Source: Actinomycetes bacterium
GTDB taxonomy: Bacteria; Actinomycetota; Acidimicrobiia; Acidimicrobiales; Acidimicrobiaceae
DNA length: 32,989 nucleotides
Reading direction: 5' to 3'
Assembly: GCA_021841935.1 (NCBI GenBank)
Contig: JAKCDL010000011.1
Coordinates: forward strand, 1 to 32,989
Shown: positions 17,717-26,030 of the stretch, piece after piece
Layout: the number at the start of each line of letters is the position of its first letter
Position numbering within the stretch: position 1 is the stretch's first letter
Notes under the pieces: model-generated
Seen by the model: the letters and a program-made list of their open reading frames with translations, nothing else
Told to the model about the DNA's origin: nothing
Database searches by the model: none
Translations under genes and position numbers: made by a program

Positions 17717-18964
17717 TTGACAACGCAGGTCTTTTTAGCCAGGCAACCGATATACGATAATATGCTGAGGACCGTTGCCTACGAGATCCTGTTTCGTACT
17801 AATCGAAATGAAAACCACTTCAATAGGCCTAGCAGTGATACTATTAGCGCTGAATTGATGCTGAATGCCCAGACTCTAGGTATTCCAAATCTCTCTAATG
17901 GTAAGACGTTCTTTATTAATGGCGACAGAAGCCTAATAGAGGGCGAAATTCCGATCATATTTGAAGCCGACCGTGTTGTGATTGAAGTTCTCGAAGATCT
18001 CGAACCAGACGATTCACTGTTAGCAGGTTGTGCCCGCCTACGATCAAAGGGATTTCGTTTAGCACTCGATGACGTCGTTGAGGTAGATGACCGACTCAAG
18101 GCGCTGCTGCCATTTGCTAGCTACGTTAAAGTTGACATTCGCCAAGTTGGGGAGGACCAAATTGGTCCTTTAATTGAATTTTTAAAGGGATTCCCAGTAG
18201 TTCTGCTCGCAGAAAAAGTTGAAACTTGGGCAGAGATAGAGAAGTGCCACGACCTTGGCTTTTCGTTATTCCAAGGCTATGCGCTATCGCGACCGCAACT
18301 TCTTGAAGGCAAGACCATATCACCCTCCGCATTGTCTGCCACTACTTTGATGTCACGTCTTTCGGCGGAGGATGTATCGATATCTGAGATAAGCGACATG
18401 GTAATGGCTGATCCGCCTATGTCGTATCGTCTACTAAAGATTGCCGCCGACGGTACGAATCACGGTATGGCTCGTGAGATTCGCTCCATCACTGAAGCAA
18501 TATCAATTATTGGGCTGCGGCGACTAAAGACCTGGGCAATTTTGCTGTCTCTATCTGATTCGGCCGAGATTCCCCGGGAGCAATTTACAAACGCTCTAAT
18601 GCGGGCCCGCCTCTGTGAGAACTTGGCTCTCCTAAGAGGACTGTCCGTAGGTCAAGAGGCATACACAACTGGATTGGTCTCTTATTTAGACGTTCTTATG
18701 GGTCTCTCTCGAGAGAAGATAGTAGGTGAACTTCCGCTTGACGATGAAGTTGCGAGCGCGATCGAGTTTTATCGTGGAGAACTCGGGGAAATTCTAAAGG
18801 TAGCCGAAACAATTGAGGCTGGAGAACTCGACGGTCTCTCTCTCGAAGCTGGAAGTAGTAACGTTAAGGATTTGAACGACGCCTATCTTGAGGCTGTGTC
18901 ATTTGCCGATCGACTTATCGAAAATCTTCTAGACGAAGACCAGCCAACAAAGTCAGCAACTTAG
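17717..18964 (+). CDS. EAL-HDOD signalling protein (YuxH-like)
   Basis: 415 residues from the chosen start. The N-terminal EAL domain (about 1-195) begins TTQVFLARQPIYD and has YEILFR in place of the canonical EAL motif. Other EAL-like positions are visible: FING, VIEVLED, LALDDVVEVDD, YVKVDI, LAEKVE and LFQGYALSRP. The C-terminal HDOD domain (about 205-395) includes ADPPMSYRLLKIA and SITEAISIIGLRRLKTWAILLSL. YuxH-type proteins usually act as c-di-GMP-linked regulators or adaptors rather than active phosphodiesterases, but several metal-ligand positions look kept, so activity is open. TTG at 17717 is chosen over GTG at 17693 because GGTGGGGA lies 6 nt upstream and the domain begins immediately. 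The neighbouring palindrome may control it. It may link to motility with the chemoreceptor (inference). Confidence 0.85.
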   Translation: MTTQVFLARQPIYDNMLRTVAYEILFRTNRNENHFNRPSSDTISAELMLNAQTLGIPNLSNGKTFFINGDRSLIEGEIPIIFEADRVVIEVLEDLEPDDSLLAGCARLRSKGFRLALDDVVEVDDRLKALLPFASYVKVDIRQVGEDQIGPLIEFLKGFPVVLLAEKVETWAEIEKCHDLGFSLFQGYALSRPQLLEGKTISPSALSATTLMSRLSAEDVSISEISDMVMADPPMSYRLLKIAADGTNHGMAREIRSITEAISIIGLRRLKTWAILLSLSDSAEIPREQFTNALMRARLCENLALLRGLSVGQEAYTTGLVSYLDVLMGLSREKIVGELPLDDEVASAIEFYRGELGEILKVAETIEAGELDGLSLEAGSSNVKDLNDAYLEAVSFADRLIENLLDEDQPTKSAT

Positions 18965-19046
18965 CTATTCGTACGAATCATTTGTCGCTTTGAAGGTCGC
19001 TGAGGCTTTTATCCGTAGTCTAAGATTGCAGCTCTAAACTGAGAGT

Positions 19047-19070
19047 CCACTTTGCACGAGAAAGTGGTTT
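19047..19070 (+). terminator. Weak terminator-like hairpin after the EAL-HDOD gene
   Basis: A 7-bp stem (CCACTTT at 19047-19053, AAAGTGG at 19061-19067) has a 7-nt loop and is followed by TTTCG and a T-rich stretch. It lies about 80 bp past the stop. A separate 12-bp palindrome (ATTCGTACGAAT, 18967-18978) directly follows the stop codon. Confidence 0.35.
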
Positions 19071-19197
19071 CGAAGCTCTTTGTCTTTCAATCTCTAATCC
19101 CGGAACTAATGCTTCTATCACACAGAGGCCTATGCCAAATGGTATGCCACAAAGCTGGATAACTCCCTAAGAGTGCAGATCCAAAGGCATATGAACC

Positions 19198-21342
19198 CTA
19201 CTTTGACGTCAAGCCGATAACGTAAGCCTTAGGCGAAAGGGTTGTAGATGAAGTTTCGCCACCAATGATAACGATGCGATTTTGATAGACGCTCGACCCG
19301 CTAAAACCGAGGGGAGTAGGAAGGCTTCCCGCGATAGTAATGTTTGCGGTTGCCGGATCAAATTGGTAGATCGTGGAGGTCATTGATCCGCTCTGGTCGG
19401 CCCCACCAATTATGTAGATTTCGCCGTCTATGACGGCTGCACTTGCACCCTGAAGTGCAATTGGTAGTTGTCCGACAATTTCTGACTGCCCAGTTACAAG
19501 GTTGATTGCCTGAACGTTAGTCGTGAGCGTACCTCCTTGCTCCCCTCCAAAGACGTACATCGTGTTTGCATAGAGGGCAGCCGCTCCATATCTAACGGGA
19601 TAGACGATCTGGCCGATGGTTGTGAATGACGACCCGTTCGAGGTCGAGAGCACATTTGGATCTAGAGTACTACCGTTGTATCCACCTACGATGTAGGCGG
19701 TTGAAGAAGTTTGAACCAGTGATAGATCAGATCGAGGAGACGGCAATGTACCTGCAACCGAAGTGCTCCCTGCCTGAATCTTTTCTACAGTCGCCACCGA
19801 GGATGCCTGTCCTCCCCCGAAGAGATAGGCTGCGTCGCCTAGGTACGCAGCAGCAGCGTCGTGCGTTGGTACCTGCAGACTTGATGAAGCCCCGAAGCTT
19901 ATCGATATCTTTTTGCTCTTTTTGTTGGTTATTAGATTGACCGAATAAGTATTGGAAGTTGAACTTCCAGTGGCGTCAAGGCCTCCGAGGTTCATTAGTC
20001 CGTCCTTGGTTGCAACTACGGAGCTTCGTTCGATGGGCGACGGTAGAGTTGCACTTGCTTCCACTGAAAGTTGAGAGGATGATGTTGCTATGGGAGTTGC
20101 GGCTACTGAATTTGACGATTGGACGATAGTCGAAATTTGAGGTTGTCCCATATATGGACTCTTGGTCACGAGGAGTGAGTAGGGTGGGGCAAGATCGACA
20201 CCGTCAGGGTTGTTCAACTGACCGTTCGAAGTTCCAGCTACCCCGGTGCCGTACTGCCAAACCACTTTGTTGGTAGTAGGGTCGACGACGATTACTCGGT
20301 TGTTCTTGTCGTCGTTTAGGACTACATCGCCATTTGGTAGTGGAAGAGCCAGCGAGGGTTGGTTAAGGGCGTCGGCGCCGGTGGGGGAGTACTTCCATAA
20401 AACTTGACCACTAGAGGTGAACTCCTCCACTGTGCCTGGGTTAGAGTAGTCGGCGGTTAGAAATACTCCGGGTCGGACTTCATTTGTATCAGAGGGGTAT
20501 TGGATACCAGGCGCGTGAAAGCTCTGATAGATCGTTCCATCTATGCCCATTTCGTTCACCCAGTCGCCGTTTATTTCGGTAACGACGTAGTGGCCGTTTG
20601 TCATTGGAAAGGCTCCATTTGGACTTCCAAATCGAATGGGTGGATTATGAAGACAGGCATTTGTCGAGAGTCCATAGATATGTGCTGGGCTAGGATCTCC
20701 GGGATGGAGAAGTAGTATGCGGCAATTTTTGATGTCGGGAGAGATGATGTAACCATCTGGCAGCATCATTGCATCGTCTGGATTCCAAAGTTGATTGGGT
20801 CCCATTCCTGACTGGCCTGGTGTTCCGTATCGGTAGATAATCTTGTGCTCCGCAATCGATATTACCGATATTACGAAGTCATCTTCTTCCGTCGCAATGA
20901 TGTACTTTCCATCGGGGGTGAAGAAAGAGTCGTCGGGAATGTTGAAGGTCTCTCCCGGCGCCAAATCTCCAGGGCGAGGAAACTCCCAAACAATCGATCC
21001 ATCAGGATTTACGACGACAAGTCGGTTATTGGATCGATCTGCTATGAGGAGCGGTCCTGGAAGAACAGATGGATCAGATCCCGGCGCAAGAGCTGGCGGC
21101 GTTAGCGCTTTGGTCATATTCGCTGGAAGAGTTATCGATCCTTTTGAGTTTTGCGAGTTTTTGGATGTCGACCCACCTTTGCCTGAAGTAGATGACTTTT
21201 TGTTGGTCGAAGATTTAACAGGGCTTGTGGTCGAACTCTTTGTCGAGCCATTAGATGTATTTCGTCCGACTACCTTTATCGCCCCGAAGGTAGCTCCAGC
21301 AATTAAAATTACGATCGCGACAAAGCGCATTGATCTCGACAT
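19198..21342 (-). CDS. Anchored secreted protein with NHL/PQQ-like and Kelch-like propellers
   Basis: 714 residues from the chosen ATG. A single N-terminal TM/signal anchor (about 5-27) is followed by a Ser/Thr/Lys-rich low-complexity spacer (about 28-75) likely outside the membrane. The first propeller (about 90-400) has repeated motifs such as LLIADRSNNRLVVVNPDG, GSIVWEFPRPG, NNRVIVVDPTTNKVVWQYG and LNNPDGVDLAP, typical of NHL/PQQ-type blades. The second (about 430-714) has Kelch-like blades: AAYLFGGGQ, AYIVGGYNGS, MYVFGGEQGG, IYIIGGADQSG and IVIIGGETSS. A scaffold or binding role at the cell surface is likely; no catalytic residues are seen. ATG at 21342 is preferred to an upstream in-frame TTG at 21360 because GGGGAAG lies 9 nt before it. 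Confidence 0.8.
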   Translation of the reverse strand: MSRSMRFVAIVILIAGATFGAIKVVGRNTSNGSTKSSTTSPVKSSTNKKSSTSGKGGSTSKNSQNSKGSITLPANMTKALTPPALAPGSDPSVLPGPLLIADRSNNRLVVVNPDGSIVWEFPRPGDLAPGETFNIPDDSFFTPDGKYIIATEEDDFVISVISIAEHKIIYRYGTPGQSGMGPNQLWNPDDAMMLPDGYIISPDIKNCRILLLHPGDPSPAHIYGLSTNACLHNPPIRFGSPNGAFPMTNGHYVVTEINGDWVNEMGIDGTIYQSFHAPGIQYPSDTNEVRPGVFLTADYSNPGTVEEFTSSGQVLWKYSPTGADALNQPSLALPLPNGDVVLNDDKNNRVIVVDPTTNKVVWQYGTGVAGTSNGQLNNPDGVDLAPPYSLLVTKSPYMGQPQISTIVQSSNSVAATPIATSSSQLSVEASATLPSPIERSSVVATKDGLMNLGGLDATGSSTSNTYSVNLITNKKSKKISISFGASSSLQVPTHDAAAAYLGDAAYLFGGGQASSVATVEKIQAGSTSVAGTLPSPRSDLSLVQTSSTAYIVGGYNGSTLDPNVLSTSNGSSFTTIGQIVYPVRYGAAALYANTMYVFGGEQGGTLTTNVQAINLVTGQSEIVGQLPIALQGASAAVIDGEIYIIGGADQSGSMTSTIYQFDPATANITIAGSLPTPLGFSGSSVYQNRIVIIGGETSSTTLSPKAYVIGLTSK

Positions 21343-21555
21343 ATGTTCTTGCTTCCCCAAACCCTAGATGCATGCGAGATGTTCACCGTACTCAGACGGT
21401 ATCGCCCTTACCGCAAACCTCAACCTACATGTTATTTGAAGCTTGTTGACAATGCATCAGTTAGCTTTTTCTCTGATTCTTACTTCCTAAGTGCGGTATG
21501 GCTCAATTTACGGTCGGGAAAGCGAGGTGAATGGCACCTAGTATCTAAATGCGTA

Positions 21556-22728
21556 ATGTATCTGGCACCCCTTTTCTTCGAAGCAATTCTGGTTACTCTT
21601 CTGCTAGTCGGGCAGCGGCGCATTCCCTTTCTTTCAAAAAATGCCGTCGTTGTTAGTGCTCTAGCAAGCTTCGCGATCTTTCACCTGATGGCCCTAACTT
21701 CGATCCGGTCATGGAACCATTCGATCATAGACGTAGCCCTAGGAATGGTGATCTACCTAGCGGGGGTTGAGGTTGGATGGGAGGCGATCTCAAAGCACCT
21801 CGCTGATGTGGCCTTTTTTGGATTAGGGATGACGGTTTTGAGTACTATCGCAACCACCCTTGCGCTGATCCCCTTTTCAAATGCAACTACCTACTTCGTT
21901 CTTATGGCTGCGATCGCCTACGTGCCAACCGATCCGGTCTTGGTCTTCAATCAACTCGGGCGGCTGCAACTTCCAAAGAGGGTACTGACGGTGATACAAG
22001 GGGAGTCAATCCTTAACGATCCTTTGGCTCTTTTAATCTTTGCCCAAGCCATGACCCTACTCCTCTCGCATCGAAGTGGCGCTTCGGGAGCCAACGGTGG
22101 TCAGGTGATATCTGGAATCGTAAACCTGGCCCTTCAGTTAATGCTTTCCCTGGCATTAGGTGCGCTATGTTACCTATTTAGAAACGGGCGGTTTACATTT
22201 CGCATTCTGAGGGACCTATCTCCCATTATTGGAGTCTTGATATACATAGGAGCAGAGCACTTCGCCTTGTCGCCTTACTTGCCACTCTTTATCCTCGGTC
22301 TATTCACATCATCAACCGAGTCGAAGATAGTAGATCTAGCTGGCGAGACGAGTGAGATCGCTGTTGTGGTCGCCGTTGCGGCAATCGTACCTATTGATGT
22401 TTATTCAAACCTCAGTGCCTATGCGATAGCACTTCTTCTCTTTGTAGCCGTCGATCTCTTATTTCGTCCTTTGTTTTCAACTCTGTACTTTAAGGTTCGG
22501 CACGGCCGTCCAATTGAGGGTTTGGCTACAGGGCTATTCGGCCTGAAGGGCTCTTTGTCTCTCGTTATCGCTACCGAGACGTATTCAATGGCTAAGACCA
22601 ATGGGGAGAGGCTGATCGTTTCGGCTGTTGCCATCGCCCTAACCCTTTCTCTGTTGACGAAGGGTGTGGTCGCAACACAAGTGATGCGCTACATCTTGCC
22701 AAGTGATGGAGGCTTCAAAGAGAGTTAG
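21556..22728 (+). CDS. CPA1-type cation/proton antiporter
   Basis: 390 residues from the chosen start, about 11-12 TM helices. Family marks: YVPTDPVLVF in a mid-membrane helix (TDP motif) and GESILNDPLALLIF, which holds the Asn-Asp pair of electroneutral CPA1/NhaP exchangers. The C-terminal helices include FGLKGSLSLVIATETY. It should exchange Na+ or K+ for H+ across the inner membrane, useful for pH homeostasis, particularly in an acidophile. The frame is open back to an ATG at 21343, but those 71 extra codons look non-coding in composition (no TM, no ribosome binding site). That ATG also directly abuts the divergent propeller gene's ATG. ATG at 21556 begins at the first TM but lacks a clear Shine-Dalgarno sequence, so the start is uncertain. 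Confidence 0.85.
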   Translation: MYLAPLFFEAILVTLLLVGQRRIPFLSKNAVVVSALASFAIFHLMALTSIRSWNHSIIDVALGMVIYLAGVEVGWEAISKHLADVAFFGLGMTVLSTIATTLALIPFSNATTYFVLMAAIAYVPTDPVLVFNQLGRLQLPKRVLTVIQGESILNDPLALLIFAQAMTLLLSHRSGASGANGGQVISGIVNLALQLMLSLALGALCYLFRNGRFTFRILRDLSPIIGVLIYIGAEHFALSPYLPLFILGLFTSSTESKIVDLAGETSEIAVVVAVAAIVPIDVYSNLSAYAIALLLFVAVDLLFRPLFSTLYFKVRHGRPIEGLATGLFGLKGSLSLVIATETYSMAKTNGERLIVSAVAIALTLSLLTKGVVATQVMRYILPSDGGFKES

Positions 22729-22821
22729 TCGATATTTCGACCGTACTTACTATGCAACTCTCTACTTTTTGCCCTTTTAGCTTTGATGGATGATGGGTCG
22801 GCGCTTGCTTCACTCTTCAAC

Positions 22822-22850
22822 TTGAGTTGGATCATCACTTCTACTATTAG
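22822..22850 (+). promoter_or_regulatory. Probable promoter of the first aldo/keto reductase
   Basis: TTGAGT (22822-22827) and TATTAG (22845-22850) are separated by 17 bp, each matching the sigma-70 consensus at four of six positions. They lie about 37 bp before the ATG at 22887, which has its own GAGGAG. Confidence 0.35.
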
Positions 22851-22886
22851 TATCAGAAACTAAGTGAAAGTATCGAGGAGTTGGAA

Positions 22887-23867
22887 ATGCAGAAGGTAAA
22901 ACTTGGTTCCCAAGGTTTGAGCGTATCGAAGATCGGCCTCGGCTGTATGGGAATGAGTGACTTCTACTCTGGCAGAAGTGAAGAAAGTGCAATTGCAACG
23001 ATCAACAAGGCCCTTGACCTGGGCGTTACATTCTTAGACACTGCAGATATGTACGGTCCCTTTACAAATGAAACCTTGGTTGGCAAGGCAATCTCATCAA
23101 GGCGAGATGAAGTTCAACTCGCGACGAAGTTTGGCAACGTACGCGATGAATCAGGGGCGTTTCTAGGTATTCGAGGAGATGGAGAGTACGTTAGGCGTTC
23201 CGCTGAAGCCTCACTACGGCGCCTAGGTGTAGATCACATCGACCTCTACTACCAGCACCGAGTCGATAAGAACGTCCCAATTGAGGAGACCGTCGGTGTT
23301 ATGAGCGAGCTTGTTAAAGAGGGCAAAGTCCGCTACATCGGTCTTTCTGAAGCTTCAGCTGCTACGATACGACGTGCACATGCGGTCCATCCCATATCGG
23401 CACTACAAAGTGAATTTTCACTCTGGACGAGAGACGTCGAGGAGGAGATTCTCCCAACTCTTCGCGAATTAGGAGTTGGCTTTGTGGCCTATAGTCCTAT
23501 CGGTCGTGGAATGCTGTCGGGTAGATTCAAGTCAATAGACGATCTATCGCAAGACGATACTCGCCGTAGGCATCCACGCTTTCAGGGTGAAAACTTCGCA
23601 AAAAATCTCGAACTGGTTGAAAAAGTTAGCGAAATAGCAGCAAACAAGGGTGTAACACCCGCTCAACTAGCTATCGCTTGGTTGTATTCAAAGGGCGATG
23701 ACATCGTTGCCATTCCGGGAACAACGAGTACGGATCGTCTAGTCGAAAATACGGCATCACTTGATGTGGAGCTTTCGGCCGATGAACTTGCTGAGATTGA
23801 AGCAGTCTTCCCATATGGAGTAACTTCAGGAGATCGCTATCCTGACATGTCAACGATCGATAAGTAA
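22887..23867 (+). CDS. Aldo/keto reductase (AKR, YakC/AKR13-like)
   Basis: 326-residue NADPH-dependent oxidoreductase of the TIM-barrel AKR superfamily. The catalytic tetrad is visible: D51 and Y56 in [10 protein letters not shown]81 in ATKFG, and H124 in YYQHRVD. It starts with [24 protein letters not shown]. The [29 protein letters not shown] and [13 protein letters not shown] segments resemble AKR13-type enzymes (YakC/IolS-like). The substrate is unknown; aldehydes or methylglyoxal are common for this group. ATG at 22887 is chosen because GAGGAG lies 6 nt upstream; an in-frame TTG two codons earlier lies inside that spacing. It is a single-gene unit with a promoter-like sequence upstream and a strong hairpin downstream. 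Confidence 0.92.
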   Translation: MQKVKLGSQGLSVSKIGLGCMGMSDFYSGRSEESAIATINKALDLGVTFLDTADMYGPFTNETLVGKAISSRRDEVQLATKFGNVRDESGAFLGIRGDGEYVRRSAEASLRRLGVDHIDLYYQHRVDKNVPIEETVGVMSELVKEGKVRYIGLSEASAATIRRAHAVHPISALQSEFSLWTRDVEEEILPTLRELGVGFVAYSPIGRGMLSGRFKSIDDLSQDDTRRRHPRFQGENFAKNLELVEKVSEIAANKGVTPAQLAIAWLYSKGDDIVAIPGTTSTDRLVENTASLDVELSADELAEIEAVFPYGVTSGDRYPDMSTIDK

Positions 23868-23950
23868 GTAGGTACTAGGAGACGATCGGCTCTTTGCTAT
23901 CTAGCGCAGTCAATTGCCCTTCGAAGATTACCCCTTCGAAGAGTGAGATT

Positions 23951-23984
23951 TGATACGACCGAGCACATTGGCTCGGTCGTATCA
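23951..23984 (+). terminator. Strong hairpin after the aldo/keto reductase
   Basis: A perfect 14-bp stem (TGATACGACCGAGC, 23951-23964, complement 23971-23984) with a 6-nt loop lies 84 bp past the stop. Only TCTCTT follows, so a T-run is weak, but stem strength and position fit a terminator. Confidence 0.6.
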
Positions 23985-24327
23985 TCTCTTGCTGAGCAAT
24001 CTTTCGACTAGGTAGATAGATTCTTTAGCTAACTAGCTCTACCCTTACGGGTTTACAAGTTTTGGGCTGAGTGAGGTTCCCGCAGCGATCTTCTTACGCC
24101 GCTGAAAGGGCGTCAGTACTAACCCCGGTGCTGGAATTCGGTGAAGTCGGCCACTTGGAATTTAGTTCGGTAGATCGTGCGTTGGCGTGACGTTGTAGAG
24201 TGATGTGGTAAGAATCTTTGAGGCTCAAACTTTAAACGTTATTGTGCAGCAAAGATTTCCGCTTTACTCCAGCCTCACCGCTTCGGCTATGATCTAGAAC
24301 CTTATTTCTTTCCCTAGCAGCCCTTCT
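23985..24327. other. Gene-free stretch of unknown content
   Basis: No gene seen on either strand. A segment near 24128-24160 (GGTGCTGGAATTCGGTGAAG followed by TCGGCCACTT) vaguely resembles the core of a cobalamin riboswitch, but no plus-strand gene follows and the remaining conserved parts are not recognisable. The stretch otherwise separates the reductase from the convergent minus-strand pair. Confidence 0.25.
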
Positions 24328-24489
24328 TTAGCCACCATTTGAGTTCAGGGCTATGATAGGCGAGGTGGTTGGGGTGTTGGTTGATTGAGATGCAGGAACT
24401 ATTGCATAGTAGTAGACGACTGCGATGATTATCCCAGAGACCAAGAGACCAAATACGACTGCAAAAATTTTTCTTCCAAGATCTTCCAC
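24328..24489 (-). CDS. Small single-TM membrane protein (53 aa)
   Basis: 53 residues with a GTG start: a short charged N-terminus (EDLGRK), one strong hydrophobic helix (about 8-31, IFAVVFGLLVSGIIIAVVYYY) and a Thr/Ser/Pro-rich tail that should lie outside. GGGTGG sits 4 nt before the GTG. It lies downstream of the DUF429-like gene on the same strand, about 120 bp away, with a hairpin and T-run between them, so it may be a separate unit or attenuated read-through. I do not recognise a family. The positive-inside charge pattern and the clean TM argue that it is real, although it is short. Confidence 0.6.
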   Translation of the reverse strand: MEDLGRKIFAVVFGLLVSGIIIAVVYYYAIVPASQSTNTPTTSPIIALNSNGG

Positions 24490-24526
24490 AAAACCACCCG
24501 AAAATAAGCCTCTAATAAAAATACCG

Positions 24527-24579
24527 TAAAAACGCTTCTATTGGTTCTCCACCTTAAACCAGACGGCTTCGAAGCGTTT
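24527..24579 (-). terminator. Terminator or attenuator between the DUF429-like gene and the small TM gene
   Basis: Read on the minus strand, AAACGCTTC (24571-24579) and GAAGCGTTT (24530-24538) form a 9-bp stem with a 32-nt loop and run into five T. A second short hairpin (ATGGCGGT-atc-ACCGCCAT, 24585-24603) lies directly after the DUF429-like stop. The first is likely to end or attenuate the transcript before the 53-residue gene. Confidence 0.55.
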
Positions 24580-24609
24580 ACCATATGGCGGTATCACCGC
24601 CATGATTCT

Positions 24610-25839
24610 CTAGACTTTGACCTCTTCGTGCTTCGTAGAAACTGGCGGTAACTCAGCTAAGTTTGCTATCCACCCCTCGATCTTCAATGCCTCTCTCAAT
24701 GCTGGCAATTTATGTCTTTGGATCTCTAAGTCATTTTGATTCGCTCTTTCACCCATGGCGCCATTGACGTCGATGAGCATCGTATCTGCTATCTGCGATG
24801 CAAGGCCATCTAAAGTTGGTAACTCTATGTGCGATAGTTGGTCAAGTACGGCGACAGTCTCGTAGCCATCGACGGCCAAGGGAGCTTTGAGATGCGTTCT
24901 ATTGCTGAGATAACTACGTAGTTGTGACTTGGGTACCGTGAGAGTCGGCCAAATCTCAAATATCGTCACTTTGCGAGATGAGCTATCAAAGGGCCAAAGA
25001 GATACTCTTTCACTGCCGATCCTCCTAATGAGGCGAGATATGTTAGCCATCCCAAGGATCGATTGGCCTCCGACGGCACCGGCACCAACTAATTGACGTA
25101 TCGATGATGGTCGGAGTCCTTGCTCAATCATCAACTTTCTCTCAACGATCCGGTATTCAAGGTCGGTATCGAGAGGTCTCTTTTTGCGCTCCACATCTAG
25201 CTCTGATACTTCCGCATCGACGCTCGTGGGAAGTCCCCAGAAGTAATTCATCCCGAGCAACTTGTTTAGATCCGAGGCGACCGCAAAGCGATTGTTTGAA
25301 TTGTCTTGGCCATCTTGTACCTGGGCACCGATCTCGTCAATGATAAAGGAGGCTATTGATCTATTCGCACTGCTACCGATAAGTTGTCGAGAGCTATCGA
25401 ACTTTTTAGCTAACCTAAGAGCTATCTTTTCCGGAAAGCCGAGTGAAAAGTCAAAACCAATCCTCACCTTTGTTGAGTCACCGACGGACAGCAAGATCTT
25501 TTCGATCGCCTCTTCTAGCTGTCTTCTTGTGGCGATGTTGACCGTTGATACTTTGAGGTTCGGCTTCGGCAGATCCTCTAGCGATGTCCCAACTTTGAAT
25601 TTGATGTATCTAGTTTCTGTCTCGCTGCTTACCGACTGAAAGATGTATCCCAGCTCAATTGGTGTCGGTGGCGCGCTTTGAGCCTCTATTGCAATGGGAG
25701 ACTTTGATAATCCTCCTCGCATTCTTTTGCATTCATGAGGATAAAGTATGTAACTCATCCAAATAGAGTCTCGACCTAATTTGGGAGTCGCAGATGCGGA
25801 ATAGTCAACGACAATATCTAGCTGATCCCATTCTTCGAT
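24610..25839 (-). CDS. DUF429-like / RNase H-fold protein of unknown function, apparent ATC start
   Basis: 409 residues if begun at ATC (25837-25839). The N-terminal strand reads DIVVDYSASATPKLGRDSIW, then comes VRIGFDFSLGFP (about 120-135). A central block reads QLVGAGAVGGQSILGMANISRLIRRIG...WPFD, followed by FEIWPTL. I recognise the D-x-S-A..P..G.DSIW, GFDF..G.P, GAG.VGGQ and WPF motifs as a bacterial family often labelled DUF429-like or, loosely, CbiG-like; no verified function. The first in-frame ATG (25758) would cut off the first strand with its conserved Asp. A TAG lies in frame two codons before the ATC, and AGGAGG is placed 6 nt upstream of the ATC, so the ATC start (or a sequence error) is the best reading. 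It is followed by a small TM gene. Confidence 0.7.
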   Translation of the reverse strand: MEEWDQLDIVVDYSASATPKLGRDSIWMSYILYPHECKRMRGGLSKSPIAIEAQSAPPTPIELGYIFQSVSSETETRYIKFKVGTSLEDLPKPNLKVSTVNIATRRQLEEAIEKILLSVGDSTKVRIGFDFSLGFPEKIALRLAKKFDSSRQLIGSSANRSIASFIIDEIGAQVQDGQDNSNNRFAVASDLNKLLGMNYFWGLPTSVDAEVSELDVERKKRPLDTDLEYRIVERKLMIEQGLRPSSIRQLVGAGAVGGQSILGMANISRLIRRIGSERVSLWPFDSSSRKVTIFEIWPTLTVPKSQLRSYLSNRTHLKAPLAVDGYETVAVLDQLSHIELPTLDGLASQIADTMLIDVNGAMGERANQNDLEIQRHKLPALREALKIEGWIANLAELPPVSTKHEEVKV

Positions 25840-25951
25840 GACCTACCTCCTCAAATATTGGTTTTAGGGATAGGGGATCTCATCCTGTGGTGACAACGAG
25901 CGCAGCGGGCGTTACTTTTTAATAGCGATCTTAGAACTCTACTCATAATCA

Positions 25952-25999
25952 ACACTGACCCACTGGTAGAGTTGGACTCACTATGCGATGGGTCAGTGT
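25952..25999 (-). terminator. Hairpin after the second aldo/keto reductase
   Basis: A perfect 11-bp stem (ACACTGACCCA, 25952-25962, with its complement at 25989-25999) and a 26-nt loop. On the minus strand the stem is followed by TGATTATG, a weak T-run. It lies 31 bp past the reductase stop (26031), consistent with termination of that gene. Confidence 0.55.
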
Positions 26000-26030
26000 C
26001 GATTAACTTATATCCCTAAAAGCGACTGCT

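Noticed and set aside
21343-21555. N-terminal 71-codon extension of the CPA1 antiporter
   Set aside because: No TM segment, no ribosome binding site, composition unlike a coding region, and it starts against the divergent gene's ATG. Treated as 5' untranslated sequence, though not excluded.
24128-24160. Possible cobalamin riboswitch core (GGTGCTGGAATTCGGTGAAG...CCACTT)
   Set aside because: Only short fragments resemble the B12 box region, the remaining conserved parts are not found, and no plus-strand gene lies within 3.7 kb downstream.
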